NCBI RefSeq assembly: GCF_900105315.1
Contig: NZ_LT629766.1
Location: 1,054,001-1,118,000 of the forward strand
Direction: 5' to 3'
Length of the DNA: 64,000 bases
Source of the DNA: Brevibacterium siliguriense
Lineage (GTDB): Bacteria; Actinomycetota; Actinomycetes; Actinomycetales; Brevibacteriaceae
Shown here: one piece after another, positions 1-8,901 of the stretch
Position numbering within the stretch: position 1 is the stretch's first letter
Layout of the letters: each line of letters opens with the position of its first letter
Position numbers and translations under genes: made by a program
Notes under the pieces: model-generated
What the model was told of the DNA's origin: nothing
The model's database searches: none
What the model saw: only the letters and a program-made list of their open reading frames with translations

Positions 1-41
1 GCTACCTCGCGCAAGGTTGCTGGGCCGCCGTCAGGTAGCAA

Positions 42-890
42 CTAGGGGCAGTTGGGGCGGGCGTCTAGGACTGCGTCGAGGTAGCGGGCGACGCCATCGT
101 CGTCGACGGCCTCGGTCACGGCCGCGGCGATCGCCTTGACCGAACCCAGTGCATTGCCCATTGCGACTCCGTGGCCGGCCCAGGACAGCATCTCGATGTC
201 ATTGGGCATGTCGCCGAACGCCATCACTTGCGACTGCGCCACGCCCAGGTGGTCGCACAGGTCCTCCAGTGTCTTCGCCTTCGTGATCCCGAGCGGTGCG
301 AGTTCGACGAGCCCGTTGTCCGGTTCGGAGAACGAGGCGTGACAGGTGCCGTCGACGAGGGGGTCGATGAGGTCGTGCATCGCCTGCGAATCGCTCGTCT
401 CCAGACGCACGAGCACCTTGACGACGTCTTCGCCGGTGAGTTCGGAGACATCGTCGATGATGCGGGCCTCACGCGGTCGGCCGGTGACGAACTCCCGGTC
501 GATGAAACCGCCGTTGAGCGTCTCGTATGCGAACCGGGCCTCGGGATGATCGACGCGGACCGCCGCCGTGATCTCCGTCAGAGTCGGCACGTCGATGGTG
601 TGCGCATCGACGACAGACTGAGAGGCGATGTCGTAGACGACCGCACCGTTGAGGCAGACGACCCGGCCGAGGTCGGGAACCTGCTCGGCGATGGGCGCCA
701 GCCACCGCATGGGGCGCCCGGTGACGAGGACGAAAGGGATCCCCGCACCCTGGCAGCGGTGGATCGCATCGATCGTGGCCGTCGAGATCGGTTTCCAGTT
801 CAGCAGCAGAGTGCCGTCGATATCGCTGGCGACGAGGCCGAGGTCGAAGTCGTCGGGCGGCAGGATATCGGGGCTGATCGGAGGTCTCAT
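42..890 (-). CDS. Cof-type HAD-superfamily hydrolase
   Basis: A 282-residue cytoplasmic phosphatase of the HAD superfamily, Cof/YbiV-like branch, probably acting on small sugar or nucleotide phosphates; the substrate cannot be read from sequence. Motif I is DIDGT, with nucleophile Asp23 and acid/base Asp25. The C-terminal motif GDMPND (Asp227 and Asp231) is the Mg-binding motif IV, and the long insert between them fits a C2-type cap. Length is normal for the family. The ATG at 890 overlaps the stop of the upstream gene (ATGA), so it is the last cistron of a four-gene, translationally coupled minus-strand operon (2972 to 42). The family is certain; the substrate and any link to the proteasome-activator gene in the operon are not. 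Confidence 0.9.
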   Translation of the reverse strand: MRPPISPDILPPDDFDLGLVASDIDGTLLLNWKPISTATIDAIHRCQGAGIPFVLVTGRPMRWLAPIAEQVPDLGRVVCLNGAVVYDIASQSVVDAHTIDVPTLTEITAAVRVDHPEARFAYETLNGGFIDREFVTGRPREARIIDDVSELTGEDVVKVLVRLETSDSQAMHDLIDPLVDGTCHASFSEPDNGLVELAPLGITKAKTLEDLCDHLGVAQSQVMAFGDMPNDIEMLSWAGHGVAMGNALGSVKAIAAAVTEAVDDDGVARYLDAVLDARPNCP

Positions 891-1468
891 GATGCCTCTA
901 CCCTAGCGAGGATCTCCTTCGCCCGCCCCAGCAGCTCCTCGGCATCCGTGACGAATCGATCCGCAGCCTCGGCGCACGCAACGATCGACCGTCCCAACGG
1001 CCCATCCGACCGTGCCATCGATGCCGCAAGAACCGCCTCGCCGACCTTCGACGAGGCCTTCGTCAGCAGCTCCGGTGTGTCGCCGACGGCCTGCCGCGCG
1101 GGCCCGGGAACCACCTGACCGGTGACGGGAAAGCGGGTGTGGAGGGTCGCGGTGAGGTCGTCGACGACATCGACGAGCGCGTTGAGTCGGTGGGTGCCGT
1201 CGACGATGACATCGACCGGATCGGTCGCCGAGGCGGCCATGACCTCACCGTCGGATGTTTCGTCCACTGTCGCCGAGGCGGCTCCCGACGCGGCGCTGTC
1301 ACCGGAGCCTCGTGCTTCGTGGAGGGCCACCGCGGTGGTGTAGTACCGGTCGACGGCGCGGATGAAGCGGTCACGATTGTGCCGCCATAGGCCGGTGCCG
1401 AACCGATCATCGTCCTTGACCGCGGTCTTCGTCGCCTTTTTGCGCAGGCCGGAGAGGAAGCGCTTCAC
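887..1468 (-). CDS. conserved hypothetical protein in Bpa operon
   Basis: A 193-residue protein I do not recognise. It begins with a basic stretch (about residues 3-20), has an Ala/Ser/Asp-rich low-complexity segment near residues 55-80, and is otherwise predicted helical with no signal peptide or membrane segment. It overlaps both neighbours by 4 nt: its ATG lies in the stop of the Bpa gene and its stop lies in the start of the HAD gene. It is therefore almost certainly translated. No catalytic motif is visible, and context alone does not give a function. Confidence 0.75.
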   Translation of the reverse strand: MKRFLSGLRKKATKTAVKDDDRFGTGLWRHNRDRFIRAVDRYYTTAVALHEARGSGDSAASGAASATVDETSDGEVMAASATDPVDVIVDGTHRLNALVDVVDDLTATLHTRFPVTGQVVPGPARQAVGDTPELLTKASSKVGEAVLAASMARSDGPLGRSIVACAEAADRFVTDAEELLGRAKEILARVEAS

Positions 1469-1965
1469 AGATAGTTGCCGGTGCCGCGATCGTCGCGGTC
1501 CGACTCCTTTTCATCTGGCTGCCCTTCGGCCGGTGTCATTCCGGGCGGAACCATTCCCTGAGGCAGCTGACCGCGACCAGCCATCTGCTGGGCCATAGCC
1601 TGCTGAGCCATGATCGCCGTCTGGATTCCATGGAAGAGACCTTCGAGCCAGCCGACGAGCTGAGCCTGTGCGATCCGCAGCTCCGAGGTCGTCGGGGGAC
1701 CGTCGGCTGAGTCGAAGGGCAGGTCGAGGCGTTCGAGCTCATCGATGAGGTCCTTCGACAGGCCGTCTTCGAGTTCGTCGATGGAGCGACGGTGGATCTC
1801 GGCGAGCCGTTCGCGTCCCTTCTCATCGAGTTCGGTGCCGCGAACCTCCTCGAGCAGCTGCTTGACCATGGTGCCGATGCGCATCACCTTCGCCGGTGAG
1901 GACACGTCGGCCTGATCCTTCTCGGCTCGAGCCAGTCCGTCGCTGCGCTCAGAGTTCTCGGTCAT
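1465..1965 (-). CDS. bpa: bacterial proteasome activator Bpa (PafE-like)
   Basis: A 166-residue homologue of the ATP-independent bacterial proteasome activator, Rv3780 in Mycobacterium tuberculosis. Bpa forms a ring that docks on the 20S proteasome and opens its gate for unfolded substrates. The family core is clear: AKVMRIGTMVKQLLEEVR near residues 25-42, and ELRIAQAQLVGWLEGLFHGI near residues 95-114. The protein ends in GTGNYL, close to the GQYL tail of the mycobacterial protein that inserts into the 20S alpha-ring. Between core and tail lies a Gln/Met/Pro-rich linker. It sits in a coupled operon behind a quinone oxidoreductase. Proteasome subunits are not in this window, so whether a 20S partner exists must be checked elsewhere in the genome. 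Confidence 0.93.
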   Translation of the reverse strand: MTENSERSDGLARAEKDQADVSSPAKVMRIGTMVKQLLEEVRGTELDEKGRERLAEIHRRSIDELEDGLSKDLIDELERLDLPFDSADGPPTTSELRIAQAQLVGWLEGLFHGIQTAIMAQQAMAQQMAGRGQLPQGMVPPGMTPAEGQPDEKESDRDDRGTGNYL

Positions 1966-2972
1966 TGCTGTGCGCCTTCCTCATCGACGATGAGCAGAAC
2001 CTTGCCGATATTCGACCCGTCTTCGAGCGTCTGATGGGCACGGACGACGTCGGTCAACGGCATGGTTTCGTGGATGATGGGGCGGATGTCGCCCGAGATC
2101 ACGGCCGGCCACAGCTGTTCGGCCACCTCGGCGACGATGGCGATCTTCTGTTCCTTCGGCCGCGCCCGCAGGGTCGTGGCGGATACGGACTTGCGCGGCT
2201 GCATGAGCCAACCGAGGTTGATCTCGGTCTTCGTCCCGCCCTGCATGCCGATGATGACGAGGCGGCCGTCGGTGCCCAGCGCCTTGATATTGCGTTCGAG
2301 GTACTTCGCGCCGATGATGTCGAGGATGACATCGGCGCCCGTCGACCCGTCATCGTGGGTGCAGATCTCACGGACGCGTTCGACGAAGTCCTCTTCGCGG
2401 TAGTTGATGACGGCATCAGCGCCGAGGCTGCGGCAGAATTCGGCTTTCCGATCCGAGCCGACGGTCACGACGATCTTCACGCCGAGGTGGCGCGCAACCT
2501 GGATGGCGGCCGTACCGATGCCGGACCCGCCGCCGTGGACGAGCAGCCATTCGCCGGCCTGCACCTGTCCGCGGCCGACGATGTTCGACCAGACGGTGGA
2601 CAGGACCTCGGGGAGAGCAGCCGCCTCGGTGAGGTCGAAGTCATCGGGGACGGGAAGCAGCTGGCCCGCGGGAACGGGTACGGATTCGGCGTAACCGCCG
2701 CCGGAGAGCAGAGCCGCCACCCGGTCGCCGACGGACCAGCCCGTGACTTCGGCGCCGAGCTTCTCGATCGTGCCGGAGACCTCGAGGCCGGGAATCAGGG
2801 TGGCCCCGGGTGGGGGATCGTAGAATCCGCGTCGCTGCAGCAGGTCGGCCCGATTGACCCCGGCGGCATGGACGCGGACGAGGACCTCATCTGCGGCGAG
2901 CTCGGGCGTAGGTACGTCGGTGACCTGGAGAACCTCGGGGTCACCGGGGGAGGAGATCGTGATAGCGCGCAT
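1962..2972 (-). CDS. NAD(P)H:quinone oxidoreductase, zinc-independent MDR family
   Basis: A 336-residue medium-chain dehydrogenase/reductase of the PIG3/QOR type. It has a GroES-like N-terminal half and a Rossmann half carrying HGGGSGIGTA at residues 146-155. The Cys/His zinc ligands of alcohol dehydrogenases are absent, which points to one- or two-electron reduction of quinones or other carbonyl acceptors with NAD(P)H in the cytosol. It is the first gene of the operon 2972 to 42 and overlaps bpa by 4 nt. Length and motif spacing are normal for the family. The physiological acceptor is unknown. Confidence 0.9.
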   Translation of the reverse strand: MRAITISSPGDPEVLQVTDVPTPELAADEVLVRVHAAGVNRADLLQRRGFYDPPPGATLIPGLEVSGTIEKLGAEVTGWSVGDRVAALLSGGGYAESVPVPAGQLLPVPDDFDLTEAAALPEVLSTVWSNIVGRGQVQAGEWLLVHGGGSGIGTAAIQVARHLGVKIVVTVGSDRKAEFCRSLGADAVINYREEDFVERVREICTHDDGSTGADVILDIIGAKYLERNIKALGTDGRLVIIGMQGGTKTEINLGWLMQPRKSVSATTLRARPKEQKIAIVAEVAEQLWPAVISGDIRPIIHETMPLTDVVRAHQTLEDGSNIGKVLLIVDEEGAQQ

Positions 2973-3039
2973 GTATCCACTCTAGTAGCTGGGCGCGCGA
3001 GTGGGCAGGGGCTTCCGCCCTCACACGAGCAGCGCCGCC

Positions 3040-4311
3040 TCAGGCGAAGAGGCGGAACATCGGCGAGTTCTGATGGACGCGCTCGACTTCGATATTCGAT
3101 GCCTCCATCCGCTCGAGCAGGTTCGGCAGGTCCTCGGCATAGCCAAGCTGAATGCCGACGAACGCCGGTCCCGTCTCCCGGTCGGAGCGTTTGACGTACT
3201 CGAACATCGCGATGTCGTCCTCGGGCCCGAGCACCTCGTTGAGGAATCGGCGCAGGGCACCGGGCTCCTGCGGGAAGTCGACGATGAAGTAGTGCTTGAG
3301 TCCCTCGTGGACCAGGGAGCGCTCGAGGATCTCCGGGTAGCGGGAGATGTCGTTGTTGCCGCCGGAGACCAGGCACACGACGGTCGATCCCGGCTCGATT
3401 GTGATCGGCTTGTCCGAGTCCGGTCCGCCGATCCCGGCCGATGCCAGGGCTCCGGAGGGTTCGGCGATGATTCCGTCGACCTGGTACATATCGAGCATCT
3501 CGGTGGCCACCGCACCTTCGGCAACGGGGCGGATGTCGAGGCCGAGTTCGGCGATGACGTCGTAGGTGATGTTGCCAGCCCGGCGCACGGCAGTGCCGTC
3601 GGCGAAGCGGTCGATGTTCTCCAAGGTCACAGGGTGGCCGGCCTTGAGAGCTGCGATCATCGAGGCGGCCCCGGCTGGTTCGGCACCGATGACCTTCGTA
3701 TTCGGCATCAGTTCGGCCGCATAGGCGGCGACTCCGGCGAGCACTCCACCGCCGCCGACGGGCACGATGATGTAGTCGGGATCAGTCTCGAGCTGAGCAT
3801 GGATCTCAGCGGCCACGGTGCCCTGACCAGCGATCGTGCGCATATCGTCGAACGCTGAGACCAGGAGCGCCTCATTGCGTTCGGCGAACCGGTGGGCCAG
3901 CGCCGAGGCGTCGTCGTAGGTGGAACCGGCGATCTCGATCGTCACCTGCTCCCCGCCGAAGTGGCGGACGCGTTCGATCTTCTGCTTCGGCGTCGTCTTC
4001 GGCACGAAGATCGTGCCCTGGATACCCAGTTCCTTACACGCCCGGGCGAAGCCCTGGGCGTGGTTGCCCGCCGAGGCGCACACGACACCACGGGCGCGTT
4101 CGTCGGCATCGAGCTGGAGCATGAAGTTGAAGGCTCCGCGGATCTTGTAGGACCTGACCATCTGCAGGTCCTCGCGCTTGAGGTAGACGGTCGAACCGGT
4201 TGCGGTCGTCAACCGCTCGCAGATCTGCAGTGGCGACAGGATGACGGAATCGGAAATTCGCAGCGCAGCCGCCTCGACCTCGCCGGCGAGTGTGAGTTTC
4301 TGGGGTGTCAT
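3040..4311 (-). CDS. ilvA: threonine ammonia-lyase (threonine dehydratase)
   Basis: Converts L-threonine to 2-oxobutanoate plus ammonia with PLP, the first step toward isoleucine. The 423-residue protein has a fold-type II PLP domain with Lys56 as Schiff-base lysine (RSYKIRGAFN), the glycine loop PVGGGGVLAG, and a C-terminal ACT-like segment from about residue 330 of the single-domain type seen in Gram-positive IlvA. Longer upstream translation to 4638 is possible but has no family similarity, so I take the ATG at 4311 (MTPQKL). Allosteric control by isoleucine is usual for the family; a catabolic TdcB-like role is less likely because the ACT-like tail is present. It is divergent from the gene at 4508. 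Confidence 0.92.
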   Translation of the reverse strand: MTPQKLTLAGEVEAAALRISDSVILSPLQICERLTTATGSTVYLKREDLQMVRSYKIRGAFNFMLQLDADERARGVVCASAGNHAQGFARACKELGIQGTIFVPKTTPKQKIERVRHFGGEQVTIEIAGSTYDDASALAHRFAERNEALLVSAFDDMRTIAGQGTVAAEIHAQLETDPDYIIVPVGGGGVLAGVAAYAAELMPNTKVIGAEPAGAASMIAALKAGHPVTLENIDRFADGTAVRRAGNITYDVIAELGLDIRPVAEGAVATEMLDMYQVDGIIAEPSGALASAGIGGPDSDKPITIEPGSTVVCLVSGGNNDISRYPEILERSLVHEGLKHYFIVDFPQEPGALRRFLNEVLGPEDDIAMFEYVKRSDRETGPAFVGIQLGYAEDLPNLLERMEASNIEVERVHQNSPMFRLFA

Positions 4312-4507
4312 GTCTGTTTCAACCACCAGACTATTGTGCGCCCTTTGTCTTGCCATTTGGCAACTCGTATCGACATGAGGACACCTCGCACCCGCCAGAA
4401 CCCAGCGATTCGGCTCCCGACTTCGAGGTTTCGGGTGCGCCCTGGACGGTCTAGACCCCATATCATGATTGGATGGAGGATGCCCGTAATCCCTTCTAGG
4501 AGACGTC

Positions 4508-7012
4508 ATGGCCATCAGCAGTGAGCTCGAACAACTGTTAGCCAGCTGGATACCCCGACAGCCGTGGTTCCCCAAGCACGCAGCAGATTTCGGGACCGAC
4601 CCCGACATCACCCCCATGTCGGTGGCCCGCGCGTTCACTTATACCGCCGACGAACTCGGCGGCTTCGCCGGCCTGGTGACCGTCATCTCCGTCGGCGACG
4701 GCCCCACCCTGCGTCGCCTCAACATCCCCCTGACCCTGCGCGGTGCCGAGGACATGCACCTGCGCCACGCCCTCATCGGCCGGATCGACGACCTCGCACT
4801 CGGCACCGTCTACGTCTACGACGGCGCAGCCGACCCCGTCTTCGTCAACCTCATGGCCGACGCGATCACCAAGCGCAAGGTCTTCGACGGCGGGCAGCTG
4901 TCCACCGAATCTCTGCGCCACAGTCAGGAGAAGACCGATGCTCGGGACCGCGCACCGATGCCGTTCCCGGTGACCGCGAACGGCGATGCCGCCTCGGCGA
5001 ATGGATCGACGAACACCTCCGCCGAGGCGGTCCCGCCGAAGCCATCGATCGGTGACCTCACCGTCGGGGCGGAAGACGTCATGCCCGTCGAGATCCGCCC
5101 GATCGAGGTCTCGGACTCCGGTCAGCACAAGTCGACTGTCGTCATCCACGACGAATACGAGCCGATGGAGCTCTCATTCTTCCGCGTCCTCGAGAACGGA
5201 ATGCCGTCATCGCTGACGATTCCCGTCCTGCTCACCGAGGCGGGATCGCGCAGCGTGCCCGAGGTCATCGGCTGGGGCTCGGGCCGCTGGTACGACATGT
5301 TCGAGGTCCAGGAGATGGAAGCGCCGATGGCGCTGCTCTCCCACGTCGATGTCGATGCCGAACCTGCCTGGCGCGAGGCAGTGAACACGGTGTGCGCGGT
5401 CGACTCCGGTTCGATCGGGGCCTACAACGCCCACGCGGCGGAGATGGGTCGGCGCATCGGCGAACTCCACACGGATATGGCCGCCGAGTTCGGTGTCGTC
5501 GAAGGTGCCGGCGAACCGACGAAGCAGCTGGTGCAGAAGTGGGTCGAGCGCATCGACTGGGCGCTGGGGCGGGCGCCTCTGGCCCTGGATTCGCTGGTGC
5601 CGGAGCTGCGCGGCCACCGTGCCCGGCTGCAGAGCCTCGAGACCATCGGCACCCTGCAGAAGATCCACGGCGAGCTGACGTTGGACCATGTGGTCAGTTC
5701 CTCGACCGACGGCTATTCGGTCGTGAAGTTCACGGACTCGACGAGTTCGGACCCCAAGCCTGCGGCATTCGACCTCGTGGCCCTGCTGCGCAGCATCGAC
5801 TACGCCGCCGGTTTCGCTCGTCTGCAGCGCACCGACGCATTGGATTCCGAGGACGGCTCGCTGGTCGTCAGCGGCTTCGGCAATGATCCGGGGGCGCTTC
5901 GCAAGATCTTCGACTCGCCCGAATATCTGTGGGCCTCGCAGGTGCAGAACTCGCTGCTGTCCGGGTATTCGCGTGCTCGCGGTGACAGCATCGGGCTGAG
6001 CGATCCGGTGCTGCGGGCGGCACTGGTCGACCGGCTCCTCGTCGAGGTCGTCACCGAGCTGCGCAACCGTCCGAACTGGCTGTCCGTGCCGCTGGCCACG
6101 CTCACCCTCGTGCTCAAGGGCAAGCCGTCCCGCGCCGAGGAGGCTCCAGAGACCCGCCCCAACTGGGCTGACTCCGTCGATGCTGGGTCCGATGCGGCCG
6201 AAGACGCTCCTGCTTCCAGAGACGCTGCCGGTGCTGCTGGTGCCGAGGGCTCGGATGCTGATGCCGGGCCGAGCGATTCGTTCGCCGTGGCTCCACCTGC
6301 CGACGAGGCGACCGCCGCCGATTCGGAATCGGTCTCTGCGGCACCTCGCGGAACCTCTGGTGCCGTCGCGGCCGCAATCGCGAACTCAGATACCGATGGT
6401 TCAGACACCGAGGACTTGGCAACCAACAGATCCGAAGCCGGTGAAACCGAAGCCGATGGTTCCGCGACCAACGAGTCCGAAGCCAGTGCCCCCGGTGCCG
6501 ACGAGGTCGAAGTCGCCGATACTGCGGAGAACACCGTTGACGCGGTCGCGGATTCCGACATCGACGATGTCGAGGACTCGACCGTGGTCCCGCCCCAGGA
6601 CGATGTGCCCGAAGCAGCTCCCGCTCCGGCCGCTGAAGACGAGGAATTCGTCGACGACGAGGAGCCGGAAGCTCCGGTCCGACGAGTCCCGGCCTCCTTT
6701 GCGGCGCGCGGGGCCACCTCGGAGGACGCCGACAGCACCGGGCACGAATCGCAGCCGGCCAAGCCGAAGGACGCACCGAAGCTCGGCCACACGTGGAGCG
6801 AACGTTCGCAGAACTCCGGCAGCGACCGCGGAACATTCGGCGAGCAGGTCTCCGACCGGCCGAACAGGAGTCGCGACGATTCCCCGACACGGCCCGACGA
6901 ATCCACGGACAAATCCCGGGACAATTCGAAGCCTGCCGGCGGGTCTGTGTTCGATGACCTCCTGGGCACCGAGCGTAAGCGGAACCGGATGAAGAAGCGC
7001 AAAAAGGACTGA
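4508..7012 (+). CDS. maltokinase-like protein with degenerate active site and long acidic tail
   Basis: 834 residues. Residues 1-100 resemble the N-terminal cap of actinobacterial maltokinase (WIPRQPWFPK stands where WLPRQRWF is usual). The middle resembles the aminoglycoside-phosphotransferase-like kinase fold. The catalytic HGD loop reads HGE at residues 387-389, and the metal-binding DFEG reads KFTD near 407-410, followed by the recognisable FDLVALLRSIDYAA. Both catalytic acids therefore look altered. From about residue 540 the chain is an Ala/Asp/Glu/Ser/Thr-rich, presumably disordered tail of nearly 300 residues that ends in a basic cluster (RKRNRMKKRKK). The start follows AGGAGACGTC closely. 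It could be a regulatory or scaffold pseudokinase of alpha-glucan metabolism. TreS, GlgE and GlgB are not nearby. Function not established. Confidence 0.75.
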   Translation: MAISSELEQLLASWIPRQPWFPKHAADFGTDPDITPMSVARAFTYTADELGGFAGLVTVISVGDGPTLRRLNIPLTLRGAEDMHLRHALIGRIDDLALGTVYVYDGAADPVFVNLMADAITKRKVFDGGQLSTESLRHSQEKTDARDRAPMPFPVTANGDAASANGSTNTSAEAVPPKPSIGDLTVGAEDVMPVEIRPIEVSDSGQHKSTVVIHDEYEPMELSFFRVLENGMPSSLTIPVLLTEAGSRSVPEVIGWGSGRWYDMFEVQEMEAPMALLSHVDVDAEPAWREAVNTVCAVDSGSIGAYNAHAAEMGRRIGELHTDMAAEFGVVEGAGEPTKQLVQKWVERIDWALGRAPLALDSLVPELRGHRARLQSLETIGTLQKIHGELTLDHVVSSSTDGYSVVKFTDSTSSDPKPAAFDLVALLRSIDYAAGFARLQRTDALDSEDGSLVVSGFGNDPGALRKIFDSPEYLWASQVQNSLLSGYSRARGDSIGLSDPVLRAALVDRLLVEVVTELRNRPNWLSVPLATLTLVLKGKPSRAEEAPETRPNWADSVDAGSDAAEDAPASRDAAGAAGAEGSDADAGPSDSFAVAPPADEATAADSESVSAAPRGTSGAVAAAIANSDTDGSDTEDLATNRSEAGETEADGSATNESEASAPGADEVEVADTAENTVDAVADSDIDDVEDSTVVPPQDDVPEAAPAPAAEDEEFVDDEEPEAPVRRVPASFAARGATSEDADSTGHESQPAKPKDAPKLGHTWSERSQNSGSDRGTFGEQVSDRPNRSRDDSPTRPDESTDKSRDNSKPAGGSVFDDLLGTERKRNRMKKRKKD

Positions 7013-7134
7013 TCGCCTCTCTTGAACCGCCAATTGGCAGATGTTGCGGCGGTTGTGAGAAACTATGGTGGCTCGACCTCGCGTGGAGCAGGCCGGGTTC
7101 GCTCCATCGCTGTCACAGGCATGGAAGAACCGAG

Positions 7135-7222
7135 GGAAGCGTGTCCGAGCGGCCGAAGGAGACGGTCTTGAAAACCGTTGTGCGGCAACCCCGCACCGTG
7201 GGTTCGAATCCCACCGCTTCCG
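7135..7222 (+). tRNA. tRNA-Ser (TGA)
   Basis: An 88-nt cloverleaf with a long variable arm, as expected for tRNA-Ser. The acceptor arms GGAAGCG and CGCTTCC pair perfectly, the anticodon loop reads CTTGAAA with anticodon TGA, and the T arm contains GGTTCGAATCC. CCA is not encoded. Confidence 0.95.
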
Positions 7223-7229
7223 CCCCGTG

Positions 7230-7276
7230 GAAAGCCCCCGAGCTCTTCGTCAACAGCGAAGTGCTCGGGGGCTTTC
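7230..7276 (+). terminator. hairpin downstream of tRNA-Ser
   Basis: A perfect inverted repeat of 13 bp, GAAAGCCCCCGAG against CTCGGGGGCTTTC, with a 21-nt loop. It lies 8 nt after the tRNA. There is no clean T-run, so termination is inferred from position and stem strength. Confidence 0.7.
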
Positions 7277-7464
7277 ACATGCTCACTACGACGTTTCACC
7301 ACGCGCGGCGAAACCTCTGCTTCCGCTCGTTCAAGGCTGAGCGCGCTTTTCGTTGGGCAGAACTACCGATAACCGCGCTTGGCCTTGAACGACGGAATTT
7401 CCGCGGTGCAGCGCTTGAACGACGGTCGGAGCGGCGCCGCTGCCGCAGACCGAGTCGCGCAGCC

Positions 7465-8901
7465 TCAGTCGCGCACGGGCGCTCCCTGCTCTGGGCCGCC
7501 GGAACCGTCGTGTGTCCCAGCGCCTTCGCCAGCCTCGGTCACTTCGGGCTCGGACATCTCGGCATCGGCCTCGGGGTCGTCGAAGCTGCGCACCGAGCGC
7601 TTGAAGCCGCGGGTCAGCACGGCCAGGTAAGCGATGCCGATGGCCAGCCACACGAGGCCGCCGATGAGCGCGGTCCCGTGCAGACTCACCCACAGGACGC
7701 CGGTGAGTACGGCACCGATGGCGGGCATGATGACGTAATTGAACGTCGACTTGAAGTCCACCACCTGTCTGGTCCGGAACGCATAGTGGGCGATGACCGT
7801 GAGGTTGACGAAGGTGAAGGCGATGAGCGCACCGAAGTTGATGAGCGCCGAGATGAGCTCGAGACTGAACGTCATCGCCAGCAGGCACACCGCACCGACG
7901 AGCACGATGTTGAACACCGGGGTGTGCGTCTTCGGATTGATGTAGCCGAAGGCCCTGCGCGGCAGCACGCCGTTGCGGCCCATGACGAGCATCATGCGCG
8001 AGACCGACGCGTGCGAGGCCAGCCCCGAGGCGGCGGTCGCGGCGAATGCCGCTGCCACGAAGAAGAGTTGGAACAGATGTCCGCCGGTGAGCATGCCGAT
8101 CTCCGGCAGCGGATCGTCGACGATGGTGAACTGCGAGTTGTCAGGGAAGAGCAGCTGTGCGAAGTAGCCGGCGACGAGGAAGATGAGGCCGCCGGCGAGG
8201 ACAGTGAGCATGATCGCCTTCGGCATGAGGCTGACATGCTTGGCCTCATTCGTGTACATCGTCACGGCGTCGAAGCCGATGAACGAGAAGCACACGACGG
8301 TCGCACCGGTGAGAACCGCGCCGAGGTGAACGCCCTCATGGATGAAGGGATCCGGGCTGAACACGACTCCGGCCCCTTCGCCGGCGTTGAGCTGCATGAC
8401 GGCGAGCGCGCAGAATGTGGCGACGAGAACGACCGCGAAGACGAGGAGGATGCCGTTGATGTTCGCGGTGCCCCGCATCGACGACAGCACGATGCCGGTC
8501 ATGACGATCGTATAGACGACGACCCACACCCACGCCGGGGCGTCGGGCACCATCGACTCCATATAGAGGCGGATGATGAGGCAGTTGACCATCGGCAGCA
8601 GCAGATAGTCCAGAAGTGAGGTCCACCCGACGAGGAAGCCGAGCGCCGGTGACATCGTCTCCCGTGTATAGGTGTACGCCGACCCCGCAGTAGGGAAGAC
8701 CTTGACCATCTTGCCGTAGCTGAAGGCCGTGAAGATCATGACGATGAGGGCAACGAGGTACGCCGCCGGAACAGCTCCGTTCGTCTGTTCCGAGACGATT
8801 CCGAATGTGTCGAAGACGACCGTCGGCGTCATATAGCCGAGCCCGAGTCCGACGATGGACCACAGTCCGAGGTTGCGCTTCAGTGAGCCAGAGGCAGCCA
8901 T
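7465..8901 (-). CDS. APC-superfamily amino acid permease
   Basis: A 478-residue integral membrane protein of the amino acid-polyamine-organocation superfamily. It has about 12 hydrophobic segments, the first starting near residue 12 with LGLWSIVGLGLGYMTP and the next with GSAYTYTRETMSPALGFLVGW. It should import an amino acid or related cation; the substrate cannot be assigned. The ATG at 8901 is chosen because GGGGAGG lies 6 nt upstream; the alternative start 15 nt further out lacks this. The soluble tail is acidic. It is divergent from the MBL hydrolase/C45 acyltransferase pair across a 310-bp region containing a 16-bp palindrome, so the permease could bring in a substrate for those enzymes. 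Confidence 0.88.
   Translation of the reverse strand: MAASGSLKRNLGLWSIVGLGLGYMTPTVVFDTFGIVSEQTNGAVPAAYLVALIVMIFTAFSYGKMVKVFPTAGSAYTYTRETMSPALGFLVGWTSLLDYLLLPMVNCLIIRLYMESMVPDAPAWVWVVVYTIVMTGIVLSSMRGTANINGILLVFAVVLVATFCALAVMQLNAGEGAGVVFSPDPFIHEGVHLGAVLTGATVVCFSFIGFDAVTMYTNEAKHVSLMPKAIMLTVLAGGLIFLVAGYFAQLLFPDNSQFTIVDDPLPEIGMLTGGHLFQLFFVAAAFAATAASGLASHASVSRMMLVMGRNGVLPRRAFGYINPKTHTPVFNIVLVGAVCLLAMTFSLELISALINFGALIAFTFVNLTVIAHYAFRTRQVVDFKSTFNYVIMPAIGAVLTGVLWVSLHGTALIGGLVWLAIGIAYLAVLTRGFKRSVRSFDDPEADAEMSEPEVTEAGEGAGTHDGSGGPEQGAPVRD

Noticed and set aside
171-1118. 315-codon plus-strand frame over the HAD gene
   Set aside because: It is a shadow of the HAD and unknown genes and spans the overlapping gene ends.
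5800-7002. 400-codon minus-strand frame over the acidic tail of the maltokinase-like gene
   Set aside because: A Ser/Ala-rich low-complexity frame produced by the repetitive tail sequence, with no motif.
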